NCBI GenBank assembly: GCA_003640385.1
Contig: RCAB01000095.1
Coordinates: 1 to 64,000 of the forward strand
Direction: 5' to 3'
Source: Setaria digitata
Taxonomy: Eukaryota; Nematoda; Chromadorea; Rhabditida; Setariidae
DNA length: 64,000 nt
Made by a program: the position numbers and the translations under genes
Shown here: positions 1 to 11,023 of the stretch, piece by piece
How positions within the stretch are numbered: position 1 is the stretch's first letter
Layout: the number at the start of each line of letters is the position of its first letter
The notes under the pieces: model-generated
Databases searched by the model: none
Seen by the model: the letters and a program-made list of their open reading frames with translations, nothing else
What the model was told of the DNA's origin: nothing

Positions 1-3000
1 TGTAGCATTGGTACTGACCAGTTATTGGGTATTACAGTAATCTTGACTGTACATGCAAAATCTAAGAAGTGATGAATTCGGCATGATTGTAAAAGCTTTG
101 ATCATAATAATTGTACTTTCTACTGGTGCGTTCGGGAAGAAAACGTATGTGACAATATCATTTTGTCTAGTAGCTAAAATACTATGTAATCAAAATGAAA
201 TGGTACCTTCTCCTAAACAGATCATTTCTGCATGCCGCAAAAGTGAAACACATCAATAACATTATTTGGAATATTGTCAATTTATACAACTAGTTTGCAT
301 AAAAGAATGAAAATGAAAAAGGAACTGGGATCTTCACTAGACCAGTCCATAACCCACTGTTACAAGACTAAATCAACAGAGTTATTTTCGATAAGAACCC
401 ACAGTTTCATGTGCAAAGACTTTACTAGACTGAGGCAGCAACAGGAAGTCAGTTCTTTTTTTCTTATAAAGACTGGAAAAGACTTTCGCCCAGCTTATTA
501 TTATTATAATAGGCTGACCACAATAAGCAGAAGTTACTTCTAGAAATTCAAGTTACAGTAGTTTGGAGGGCGAAAAGAATTACTGCAAGAAGATCTTGCA
601 ACAGATTTTAGGCTACATCTTTTATCGTTATTGAACCCAAAGATCTCTCCAACTTTAGTGTGTTTAAAAGAAATGGGAAAATTGAGAAAAGATAAACTTG
701 GCCATAATGAATAAAAGGTTAGAGATGGTTAGCACTGAAGACATAGACCTGGTTAAAGCTTCCATTGGTGGGAGCAGTAAATATTAAGTGAACTCCTTAA
801 AGACTGAAGTGGAGAAGCCTTCGCATGGACAGCAGTTGAATCAGTCAATCCTGAGATATTGGCTAATGAAATTGGTATAAAAAGTGGAGTTGAGGTATAA
901 TCCATCTCATTAAGCGAAAGACAATCGGGTTAATATCCACGTATCTGGATATGTTATCGCACTAGTTGCCATCAAGAAGATAACGTAAACGAGCTCGAAA
1001 ACACTGGGCAAATCCCGAGCCGAAATTCTCTTTTCTGGTTAAATAAAGGATTCTCTGGAACCGGCTCAGCAGAGACTGGATGTCTCAAACGGTTTGTCCG
1101 ATCCATGAAAATCCGAGAAAAGCTATTCGAATATCGAAACATATTTCATTAACGGCTCTTATAAATATACAATTTAGTGGTTTCATTTTGATAATTTTTT
1201 GAAAGAAATTAGATGAAGTGCAATGTCTAATCAAAAATGTGCTGACCATTCCAGAAGATAATAATTTTTTCCAAGTCACTCGAAATGAAATTCGGATTTA
1301 ATCTTGTTTTAAAGTGTTAAAGCATCAAAATTCTTCCGGAAGACTTAATCATTCAAACGACACCATTTCACAGTTCTGTTTATCGCTTTCTTCCGCACCA
1401 AACTAACAACGGTGCAAAGAAAGTTTGATGGTATCAAAACAAACTGAATAATCATTCATTTCAAGTTGAAGCTGCATTTCTCTTAATAATTCCATCAAAA
1501 CTTCCCATTCATTATTTCTGTCTTGTTGGCCAGGTTAAAGATCAACAAGCATAACTTTCATAGAAAATAAATTTGATTTAAATCTTTAGCTAATGACACT
1601 TCCCAGATAAATTTAGCTGGCAGATATTATTGGCTGACGTTACACAAAATTCAAATAATTTGTGAGAATATGGTATTATAGTAATCACACCCAAGATTAT
1701 TTGCTTTGTTTTAAATTAAAGTTGAAGTGATAAACTGGATTAATCATACAGTTTTCATCGAAAACTCCAAAAATTCCAGCTTAGCTTATAACATTTGTCG
1801 ATGAATCCTGAGCAAAGTTTCACATGTTCAAACAGTCTTTCTGTTACATTTCTTTTTTTATCCTTGAAGCTGATAATGCTGGATAATTTGACATTTGCAA
1901 GCTAGCACAATTCCAGTTCAAGTATAATAATCCGATTAAATAGAACAATTTTGAGACATGCCGTCATTCTGGGGACTTTTAAATCTATTAAGAAAATCAT
2001 CAAAAAGGAACATTTGTTAAATTACATTGCAGCATTGAAAGGACATCTTGATCTTTCGTAATGACCCTAACTTCCTGAGAGCGGTGAAAGTTGGAGAAAT
2101 GCTATTTCGGAGACATCGCAAATTTGATTTCCAAAGGCACTTTGTCTGAGATATTAGTTCAGTCTAGTCTAGTTGAGCTAAGGCATCCAGTTCCTACTGA
2201 AAACTCTCTTGAGATGCATTTTAACGGGAAAAATCGATTCAATCGAAATATCGATCTGTTGTTCAGAGGTCAGGATGAGTTGCGAGCGAGAGAGCGAAGA
2301 GTAATTAGCCAACCTGTCATCCATGTTTTGTTATGTTGACGCTACTGGATCACGTACCCTTCCGTCCTGCTCTCTCGTACATTCTATCACGTATTCTTTC
2401 TTTCTTTTACTTATTCACTGTGATTTTCTCTCGCCAGACGTACGGATACGCAAACGCTTTCACTTACGTCATTTTGCTTCTTCAGTTGACAGCAGACGTC
2501 ATTCATTTCCGAAATCCCGCCTCAGTGTGTCGTCCTAGGACGAAAGGGACGTTCAAGCATGGCCAGTGGATCTCATGTACTGTTCGAACCTAGAAGGGTC
2601 TAGGCACAAACTGTTTTGATACAGCTAGATGCTGGGAAAGTTTGTTTGCTGGGAAAATGTGTCAGAGTTCTTTCACTTCATTTTTTTCTGACGTGTACAT
2701 AACGTCTGATCTACTAACGCTGCACTACTTGTTCAAATCAAAGCAATTAAATGCAGGAGAAATTCACGGAAATAAACTAATTATATAATATCACTTAATT
2801 CCGTTTAGACCATTTCCAGTTTTTAGATATAAAATGTTCCCTTACTTTCATTTGTGAAACGTAAGTGATGACATCGGTCTGATGCCATGATTTATGATGT
2901 TTTTGTTTTCATTCCTGAAATCTCTTGTCTCAGAATTCTCCACAGTTGGGGTTTCAGATACATAGCGAAGCTGACAAAAGACGCACCTAATAATTCTTCT

Positions 3001-3975
3001 TTTGAAGGTAAAATAGAAATATAAATTTTTTTTATTTTCTTTTCTATATTGTATTGTTTTGAAAAAAATTTTTTTTAAATTTTGCTGTTGTTTAGAACTT
3101 TTCACACTGCTAAAATAATTTTGAGAATCGATTTATTTCTTGTTCGTGGTGCTTTTTTTTTCACTGCAATTGCCACCATTGCATCTGTTCAGGTATATTT
3201 AGTTATAAATGAAGATGAGAGGCTTACGTAAGAGAGATAATTGTTGTATGTGGTTCGGATCGATGATTGGCCTGAATCTTTTTGTCGATTATTGTTAATT
3301 TGAGCTGATGGAAATCTACAAGGATTCGACTCATCTGTCTAACTGCTTGATATCTAGCCATCTTTACTAGGCATCAATTGTAGATTCGTAAGAGCTATTT
3401 GGATTAATTGAAAAACGAAACCTCACTTCCATTATTTCAATTTCCCTTTCGTTTTACTTGTAATTTTCATAAGGCATTTACACCGCTAAAAAGATGTAAG
3501 CAAATGATTGCAAAGAAAGAGAGAAATAAGGAAGTTAAGGACAAGTCAATAGTGAGCCAAAGAATGGCAACTTCTAGAATGAGAAAAACAAGTTGTTCCT
3601 ATTGAAAAAATTTTGAAAACATTTCTGCTGTTATCTGAATTACTTGTCACTTCTTTTCCTCATTCTTCACTGATTGCACTCTGTACATTACATCTTGTAC
3701 ATTGAGTGGAAAGTTTTTTCATCCAGGACTTAGACTTATGTCTCTACTGCCGATGAATTTTGTTTAAAAAATTTGGCAGTGGAAGTTCCTCATCTATTAT
3801 ATTTCAGTGTGGATTAGAAATCTCACATTCCTTGTCTCGTGTATGAACTTTTTTTTTGTCTTCAATCTTTATGGTGTGAGTGTATTTTGAATTCATAACT
3901 ACTTTTCCAATTACGTCCTATACGTTGAGGGATTTGAGATCTCAAATTCAAATTTCGTAAATTTTCAGACTGCAG
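1..3975. other. No supportable gene
   Basis: Nearly 4 kb without a gene model I can defend. Open frames are short (under 90 codons), lack paired splice sites and show no family motif. Between about 540 and 1100 the composition is less AT-rich and there are coding-like runs interrupted by stops, so an old decayed gene or element is possible, but I could not name one. Around 2280-2580 there is a locally GC-richer patch with several ACGTCA-type motifs. The 3' end contains the probable 5' leader of the SWEET gene. Confidence 0.5.
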
Positions 3976-5997
3976 ATGGTTGCACTGTTGTCAATCTTTG
4001 CAATATGGCTGACGTTCTTTTCTATTTGCTTCACTTTTTTGCCAATGCAAGTTATTTTAAATCTCTAATTACAAAAAATTTACCCAACATATTGAAAGAC
4101 CTTTTATCTGCCAGGTATTATTTGTGAATTTTCCTGGCATGCTGTTTTCAAACAATGTTATCCCTTATATTCGTTCAAATATTTCACCTCGGGAAGATGA
4201 AAAAAAAAAAAAAAGAGTACCTGATATCAATAACGATTAAATAATATTAGAGAAGTGAAAGTGAGTATGTTTCAATTTTTAGGCTGCAAGTATTGAACTG
4301 GCGGAAACGTGGTACCGCGGAAGGCTTCTCGTCAATTAATCTTGTCTTACCTGTGCTAATGTAGGCTTTAAAATTTCCCTTTCTTAAGTAGAGAAGGAAA
4401 TTGCTGAAGGATTTCATGTTATATTGCAGCGTTAATTGAATGACTGATTCGTACTGTATGATTCCTTTAATGATTAGCTTGATGCATATCAGGCAAAGTT
4501 ACCTCAAATTTTAGAGATCACTCCTTTTTCGCATATTAGATTCTCTATCATTATCGTAGTCGAGATATTTTCGAATCTCAGTACGGGAATAATTTTTTTT
4601 ATCGTATTTTTAATTCGTTTTTAAGCTTTCCTTTGAACAAAATGAAAAAGAAAATAGCAGCATTTCTATATGAAAATTCTTCAGTATAAATATTTGGATC
4701 GGAAATGAAACAGTGGCGATTTCAGGATGGGTTGCTGGTTACGACATGGATACATGACAAATGATTTTACAAATATATTCATTAATGCAATTAACTTGAT
4801 CGTCTTTACTGGTTATATCCTTGCATTTGCTTTCTATCAACCATGTCGGGTAATAATCATACTTCGTGCTCTTCTTAGTGACAAGCTTTGAGCAGCAATA
4901 CAGTATTAGTTGTTTGTTCCAGTTATGAAAGCCGTCCGTTATCGTCTAGACCAACCGTATTTCTTAGCAGTCGGTAAAGGTCAGCAGAATAGTTTTTCTT
5001 TTCAAAACTTCGAAATTCAGTTATTTTATTTTTCTTCAGCGTTATTTGTGCCTGCAGATTTTTGCGCTATTTTTCTCACTATTTTGCATCTTTTCTTACG
5101 TTAGCTGGCAGCCAGATGAGATAGCGGCGGATGTAATGGGGAGCATTGCCGCTGCTATGCAAATTATCAGCTTGGGTGGACAGATCTATGAAATTGTAAG
5201 TTTGAAGATTTAGAGAAAGGAAATTTATGGTTGAAATTCATTTGAAGTGTTCATTTGTAATATTGGTAAATGGGAATGTGAAGTCTGACAGAGAAATGGT
5301 ACTTCAAGGGAGAATGTTAGCACTTCAGGGAACTTTCTAGGAACTTCGAGAATATCCGGTTGAGAGTTTAAACCTTCTTGCTGCTTTTATGAAATATCCA
5401 AAATATTCTTATTTATCATTTGAAGTGATAATGAACATTTTAATACACTCTATTGAACTTTTCTACCAAAGTTTCTGTCTCTTCCTTTTGTTTACAAAGG
5501 ATAAATGTGCTTAAATCAATAGGCTATCAAAAAAATATCATTTTTGTTTCCTTAGAAACGAGCAACTTCTTTTGGCCATACGGAGTACATTCCGGCTGAA
5601 CTGCAGTTTGGAATATTTTGCTTGGCAACACAATGGACGATTTTCGGTATTCTGATTGGAAATTACTACATTGCTGTAAGCTTTTTTGGAAAATTGTAAA
5701 TCGAGGTGTCAAATTATTTCTTTCCTCGGTTCCATCATAGATTCTCCACAAAAAATGGCAGTTTGATGGAAGCATCTTTGCAGCTAGCTACGAGAACTTT
5801 ATGCAGAAATCTGTTCTTCCTTTTGAAATTTACGGTATTTTATAAAATTTTAAGCAAAAAATTCCCTCTTACAGGTCGCAAACTTTGCTGGACTCCTTGT
5901 AAATATTGTAACGATATCATTGTATTTCATCTATCCACCACTCACGTGGAAAGTTCCTATTATTGGTACTGGGCCACAACAAAAGAAAGTGGAATAA
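3976..5997 (+). CDS. SWEET (MtN3/saliva) sugar transporter
   Basis: SWEET proteins are seven-helix membrane uniporters that move mono- or disaccharides down their gradient. Six exons join in frame: 3976-4046, 4283-4360, 4726-4849, 5040-5195, 5556-5675, 5875-5997, totalling 672 bp and 223 residues, a usual SWEET length. The two MtN3 three-helix bundles are visible. The first has the loop VLNWRKRGTAEGFSSINLV before helix 2. The second has TSFGHTEYIPAELQFG, then a WTIFGILIGNYYIA helix, ANFAG and the family-typical YPPLTW near the end. The tail is short and polar. The first coding intron (4047-4282) needs a GC donor (GCAAGT) to keep frame; the nearby GTTATT donor would shift it. A TTTTCAG acceptor lies seven bases upstream of the ATG, which fits either a 5' UTR intron or spliced-leader addition. 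AATAAA occurs near 6205. The family is clear; the substrate is not. Confidence 0.9.
4047..4282 (+). other. GC-AG intron in the SWEET gene
   Basis: The exon ending at 4046 leaves two bases of a codon and the exon starting at 4283 supplies one base, restoring the frame that encodes the family motif. Only a GC donor with the sequence GCAAGT satisfies this. The GT five bases downstream (GTTATT) leaves the wrong phase. GCAAGT is the established consensus for GC-AG introns of the major spliceosome. Confidence 0.75.
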
Positions 5998-7359
5998 TAC
6001 TAATTAGTGTTTCTGAAAAAAATCTTCGCAATGCTTTTATTTTCTAAGTATGCTTTATTAGAATTGTTTCGTTATTTAGTATAAGAAGTATTTCTCATAA
6101 AGAGCTTTACTTTTTTTACCAATCATTTTTTCTTTTTGTTCTTTCAAAATGTCTTTAAAATGATCGGCACAATATGTAACCAGGATTCGGTGATTAGGTG
6201 AAGTGAATAAATGGCTTAGCTGTGCTTCAGCTTCTGTAGGATGCAATCAGCATAATGATGTTACCTTAGCTCTAAATAGTATTATTCACTTCCTTTCCTT
6301 TGGCAGTGTTTACGTATCCTTCTATTCATGAGAGCATAATTTCACTGAACTGAATATCTATATTGATGAGAACAAGTTGGATAAGTGTGTTTTTGCATCA
6401 GTTCTGTTTCTGATTTGTTATTAAATTTGTTTTTTTAAGAAGGATTTGCAGTCTGAGGAATTTGATATATATTATATTACCAATCGTCTCAATAACTCTG
6501 TTGCAACTAAAACTTTTATTTAGTTACTGAAGTAAAGGAATTACGTAAAAGGAGAGAATTACTCAGGTGTGAGAGAAAGTTGGAGGCGAATAATATGACC
6601 TCCAGCAGTCAGAAATCTCTGCTTCGATTTGTACATTTTTTCATTTGGCATTTGTACTTTAATGTTATGCTTTTAAAAAGTTCAAAGTTTAAGTGCAGTG
6701 ATCATGGAGATGACGAAAAAGACTATGGTGACAACAATGAAAAGAAACAACCAACACATTGATTCCTTTAATCTTTTTATCAATCTAAAATGGCATTGCA
6801 TATAACTTAGTTTTAAAGTTGCAAAACAGGATAGATTGTTGACGATTTTTGAGATTATACTAATCAAACATTTAGAGAGAAAAAGATGCTTCAGATGGCT
6901 AATTCATTAAATTATTTAACTCATGTCTATTTTAATACTTCGGTTTATCTGTTTCATCAATGATTCACGGAGGTTTTTGGATATACATGTGAGTAAATAG
7001 ATGTTTGAACCTTTTCTTTATTCACTCACATACATTCATACGCTCAAGTAATAATTATCCAACGAACTTAGAGCTATTCTGAATAGAATTCAGTTCTTCT
7101 GATTTCAGGAGACTTAGCTAATATCGTAAATCTCTTACGCAGTTTCCACAATTTGCAACATTTCAGAGATGTCGAGAGCCATAGTTGCCACAGATCGCAG
7201 CAACGAGCCAGCTCATTGAATCATATCATTCTACTGATAATTTTAGAAATGTTCTGGTATTATCAACTTTAATCATTCTCTTTTCATCTGATTGCTCTGT
7301 TGTCTCAGCACTTATATCACATCAACTGAGCAAACATTCTTCTACATGCGCCCATCAAA
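5998..7359. other. Intergenic, SWEET to ShKT gene
   Basis: Contains the presumed 3' UTR of the SWEET gene (AATAAA near 6205) and, from the other side, the 3' flank of the minus-strand ShKT gene. Small open frames at 6580-6762, 6682-6867 and 7185-7370 have no splice context or motif. Nothing else is seen. Confidence 0.6.
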
Positions 7360-8529
7360 TCAAGCCATAAGCTTCATTGTGGCGAAAAATAGAATGCAAT
7401 AAATGATTATAAAGCATGAATCGAAATGCGTCGCAAGATTCGGCTCCTTGGTGGTTGTTGCCGTACAGTTGCTGCAAGTCTTGTAGCAGTATATTCGCGC
7501 AGCATCTGAATCATTTAAACAAGCACCATCTACTTCTAGCTTTGTACAATTCGTCCACTGATCAGAACATTCTGAAATTTCTGCATAATTTGTAATTATC
7601 AAGTCACCACTATCTTTGAGAGAGAAACTCGCTTGTTGAATTTTGAACAAGGTCTTCATTAATAACCTAGTTTAAACTAGAATTCTTTTTTCCACAGAGA
7701 AGCCTTTTTTATTCAGCATTTTCAGTCCATCTATTGGTCTCATCCTGATCGAAAATATTTACACTATGTTGAAGTTTGGGTCAATTGATTATTTGTAAGA
7801 TGATTGAGAGTTAGTTTATTTCAACTGTGATAACTGCAGTGTTAGTCCATATTTCCTGCAGCACCATTGCATCTTCAGATTATTCAGTGTACAAATAAAG
7901 GCCTTGTCTTCTCCACTTTTTAACCTTCTGAAGGAGTCTCTGAATCCATACTGATCAATCAAGAAACTGTATGATAGGAAAATGTTTCAAAAGTTAGGAA
8001 GAATAAAACTTGTGCCTTCAGTAGGGATGACGGTAGAAGTTTCAGCATCGCTTTTACATAAACCGCATGTTTTAAGACAGTATTTGCTAACAATTTTTTG
8101 AGAACAGATATCGATTGTTGTAATATTGCAGAAAGCAGATTCATCCTTGCATTCTGAAATGGCATCAGATTCTCTGCTATACTTATTTCCTGAATATTTC
8201 TTGAGCTTAGTTTTCACTGATTGTTTCATCTTTTGGTAGTAGGAAATTTGTCCTCTTATCAGCATCAAAAAATCCAATGCAAAGATTGAAATATTCGAAC
8301 ATTATTGGAAAATATTACCGTAAGCTTTTGCTAAGGATATGGTATAAATGCTTCTAAACCACAAATGATCGTACAACACTAATAATATGAGCAATTGGCA
8401 AATTGAGAAGAAATAAAGGAATAAAAAATATCTTAGTGATAATTGGACAAGGAGGAAAGTTAACAAACCTTCGGCATTACAGTTGGAGAAGTATATGACT
8501 GAAAGAACGAATCCTATTGCAGAGAACAT
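7360..8529 (-). CDS. Secreted/surface protein with two ShKT domains
   Basis: Small cysteine-rich protein of the ShKT (SXC) family, common in nematode secretions and surface coats. Three exons: 8529-8469 (signal peptide), 8153-8010, 7571-7360; 417 bp, 138 residues. The first exon encodes a 20-residue hydrophobic leader ending in NCNAE. Each of the next two exons starts in phase 1 and holds one six-cysteine domain; the first ends YCLKTCGLC and the second IYCYKTCSNC. After a Thr-rich spacer the protein ends in a hydrophobic run (FIIIYCILFFA), which suggests a GPI signal or membrane anchor. The donor closing exon 2 is uncertain: GT at 8009 or GC at 8015, both phase 1. A function cannot be assigned; no channel-blocking activity should be assumed from the domain alone. 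It shares orientation and exon design with the larger ShKT gene at 11024-12871. Confidence 0.8.
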
Positions 8530-11023
8530 TTTCTGTAATAGAATTGAAAAAAGGAGAAATCCAATATTGTTCGGAACTTCCTATCTTATGGTATCGTTTG
8601 TTTCACTGAATCATAAAGCTTCACGACAGAATCGATGGTTGAATTCTTTTTGAAATGATTATAAATTTTAGAAAAGGATTCAAATTAAGAAAAATCTCTC
8701 CTCCTTAATGTTAGCAATAACCACGCCAGCACTACCTTTTCACACTATGACTAGTTGATTGGATCTACTTTTAAGCATCATGATGACATAGTATGTTAAT
8801 GTTGGAACGCCACTTGTATGTTTGATTCACATCCCAAATATTTGTCATCATCCGAAGTGTCTGCTGTGCTTATGTGAGTCAGCTGTTCAAATTGTATTTT
8901 ACGCTTTTTTCTTCGCACGAAATACCTTTAGATGCGTCACAGAATCCTTGCAGAAAGCTTGCATAGAATCCTCGGTTGTCTTGTAGAAATAAGACGGAGA
9001 AACGAGAAGGAAAAACGAAGAAGTTTGCACAGAATTCTTGACTGTTTCATCTAGGTAGAGTAGAGAAGTCGCAGGACAGAGTGTGACAAAAGACAAAGTG
9101 AACAAAGTAAATACAATTGTATTAAAAATATGGTGAAGTACATTCGATAATTATGATGTTTTTCTAGCCAAGTAATGCTTTCATCATTATTCTGAACTGG
9201 TTAACTGATGAACTGAACTTAAATACATATCGTTGTCAGCTTCTTCTCTATTTCCAAGTATTTTATTATTTTATTTTTTATTTGGATAAATAAACAAATT
9301 TTGAAGCACTAAAGGTACCTATGACACTAGTCAGACAGCTATTGGATGTTTCCTCTGGAAACATGCCATAATTTATTTCTTCAGAATTGCATATCTTTTA
9401 GACCAAGGTTCAAATTAATTCTGGCAACTGCAAGATATTGGCTCTTACTGAGCTTTTTGTTGTTTTCCTTTATTCAGATAAAATTACACAGAATCACTGC
9501 ATCGGGAAAACAGAAACACTGCATTGGAACCCGTAGATTAGGTAAACTCTTGGACATGGAGAAAGAGTTGGACTCGAGAATCACAAGATAGAAATTTACA
9601 TTTCTAAAACGAAGTAAATAGCTTGTCACAGGATAAATGATATTCTTTAGAGAAAATATAATTCCAAAGTCTGATAAATTCTCGAAAAATTATCAAAATA
9701 AATCATAAACACTTTGCAAGAAGACCTCGGCTATTCATATTAATAGTGTTTCTTCTTCTTCTTTTTTTTTTTGTAAATAATTGCTTCATAAATCGACCCA
9801 ACTTTGCTGCAATCTTGCTGTTATTGAGAATAAGATAACTATACTACTATTTTCCTTTTAGCATCAAACTAAATTAAATCAGCAACAACACAAGTTTTGA
9901 TAATAAAATTTACGATTTTCAACCCTATGGAATGCCAATTTTTACGATAATGTGTCCAAACTATGTTAGGTGATTTTTTTATTTTCTTTTGCCCAATTAA
10001 ATAAAAGCTAAGCACCGATCAGAAAGATGAATATTACTATCAATTTCTCTCGAGCTGGAGATGCAGAATTAGACTGAATATTTTGTGAGCACTGCTGATC
10101 ACATACTGTCCGCAAGAAATATCTGAGGTACTAATTACCTTCTTCGAGTGTGCAAAAATCAGTTCCCAACTCTTCGAAAATATCGAACTAATTCAATAAA
10201 TTCAAATGCTGTAGGTTGATTAGAACAATGAAGTTATTATTCTGCTGCACCAGTCTCTTATATAACTTCGGCTTAATTGCGAATTTATGCTTTTTAAGGG
10301 CAGATTTTGAAAGTTTTCCGTGAACCAATTCACAATTTTGAAATGAAATTATTTAATGACAATGGCAGTTTTGAATTACTTATGGGCGTTGCAAAAAATC
10401 GATCACAGAAATAGAATTTCGAAAGAAACTATAACACTATTAAATAGCAGAATGGAACATTTTAGCAGAAGAGACTTAGAAGCTTAAGGGATCAGCAGAA
10501 AAGCTTTCTTAGATCCAAATAAAAAGCACAGTGCTAGAGGAATGAGATCTCAATTGTATTTGTAATGCAGTTCTGAAATCACACCTTTCTTGTTTCGTCT
10601 ATCGAGAACCGATGATGCATCTAAATATCATCTTGGCTTCAAGAAAACTTGCCACACATTTATTTCTTGGGCTAGGAAGTCATTTTACACGTCTTGTTTA
10701 GAAGGCAACAATAAATGGGACTGGATAGATTGTGTCAGTGATTAATTTCAATGATCCTTGAAGGAGCAACGAAAAATTTTTGATGACAAGATTGTAATTA
10801 CATTAGGAGTCAGTTCATTTCTAAAGTAGCAATCAAAGGTGAACTAGCAAATGAGCCAACAAACTTCAGGTATTCAGCATCAGAATCATTGATGAATCTT
10901 ACTGCAACATCTTTCCGTGGATACAATATTTTAAGAAAAGTCTTTTCCTGTTTGAGAAACCGTAACAGACAAAATTTGTTTTCATTTTTATAATTGTGAG
11001 AATGCTTTTAACACTGATATCAT
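8530..11023. other. Intergenic between the two ShKT genes
   Basis: About 2.5 kb. A 68-codon minus-strand frame at 8899-9105 was considered and not accepted (no signal peptide of usual form, no splice partner, no motif). A poly(T)/CTT tract lies near 9750-9775. I found no further ShKT-like cysteine pattern here. Confidence 0.55.

Noticed and set aside
540..1100. Possible bacterial-endosymbiont or transposon insertion
   Set aside because: The composition differs and coding-like runs are broken by stops, but I could not identify a gene or element ends, so no call is made.
2581..2591. GTTCGAA resembling a tRNA T-loop
   Set aside because: No matching acceptor stem, D-arm or anticodon arm could be folded around it; no tRNA gene is supported anywhere in the window.
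2091..2593. Three overlapping plus-strand frames of 71 to 86 codons
   Set aside because: They overlap in different frames, have no motif and no splice sites; they reflect locally higher GC content.
8899..9105. 68-codon minus-strand frame beginning MFTLSFVTLCP
   Set aside because: No recognisable signal peptide or domain, no splice partner, and it is isolated between two ShKT genes; chance ORF is the simpler reading.
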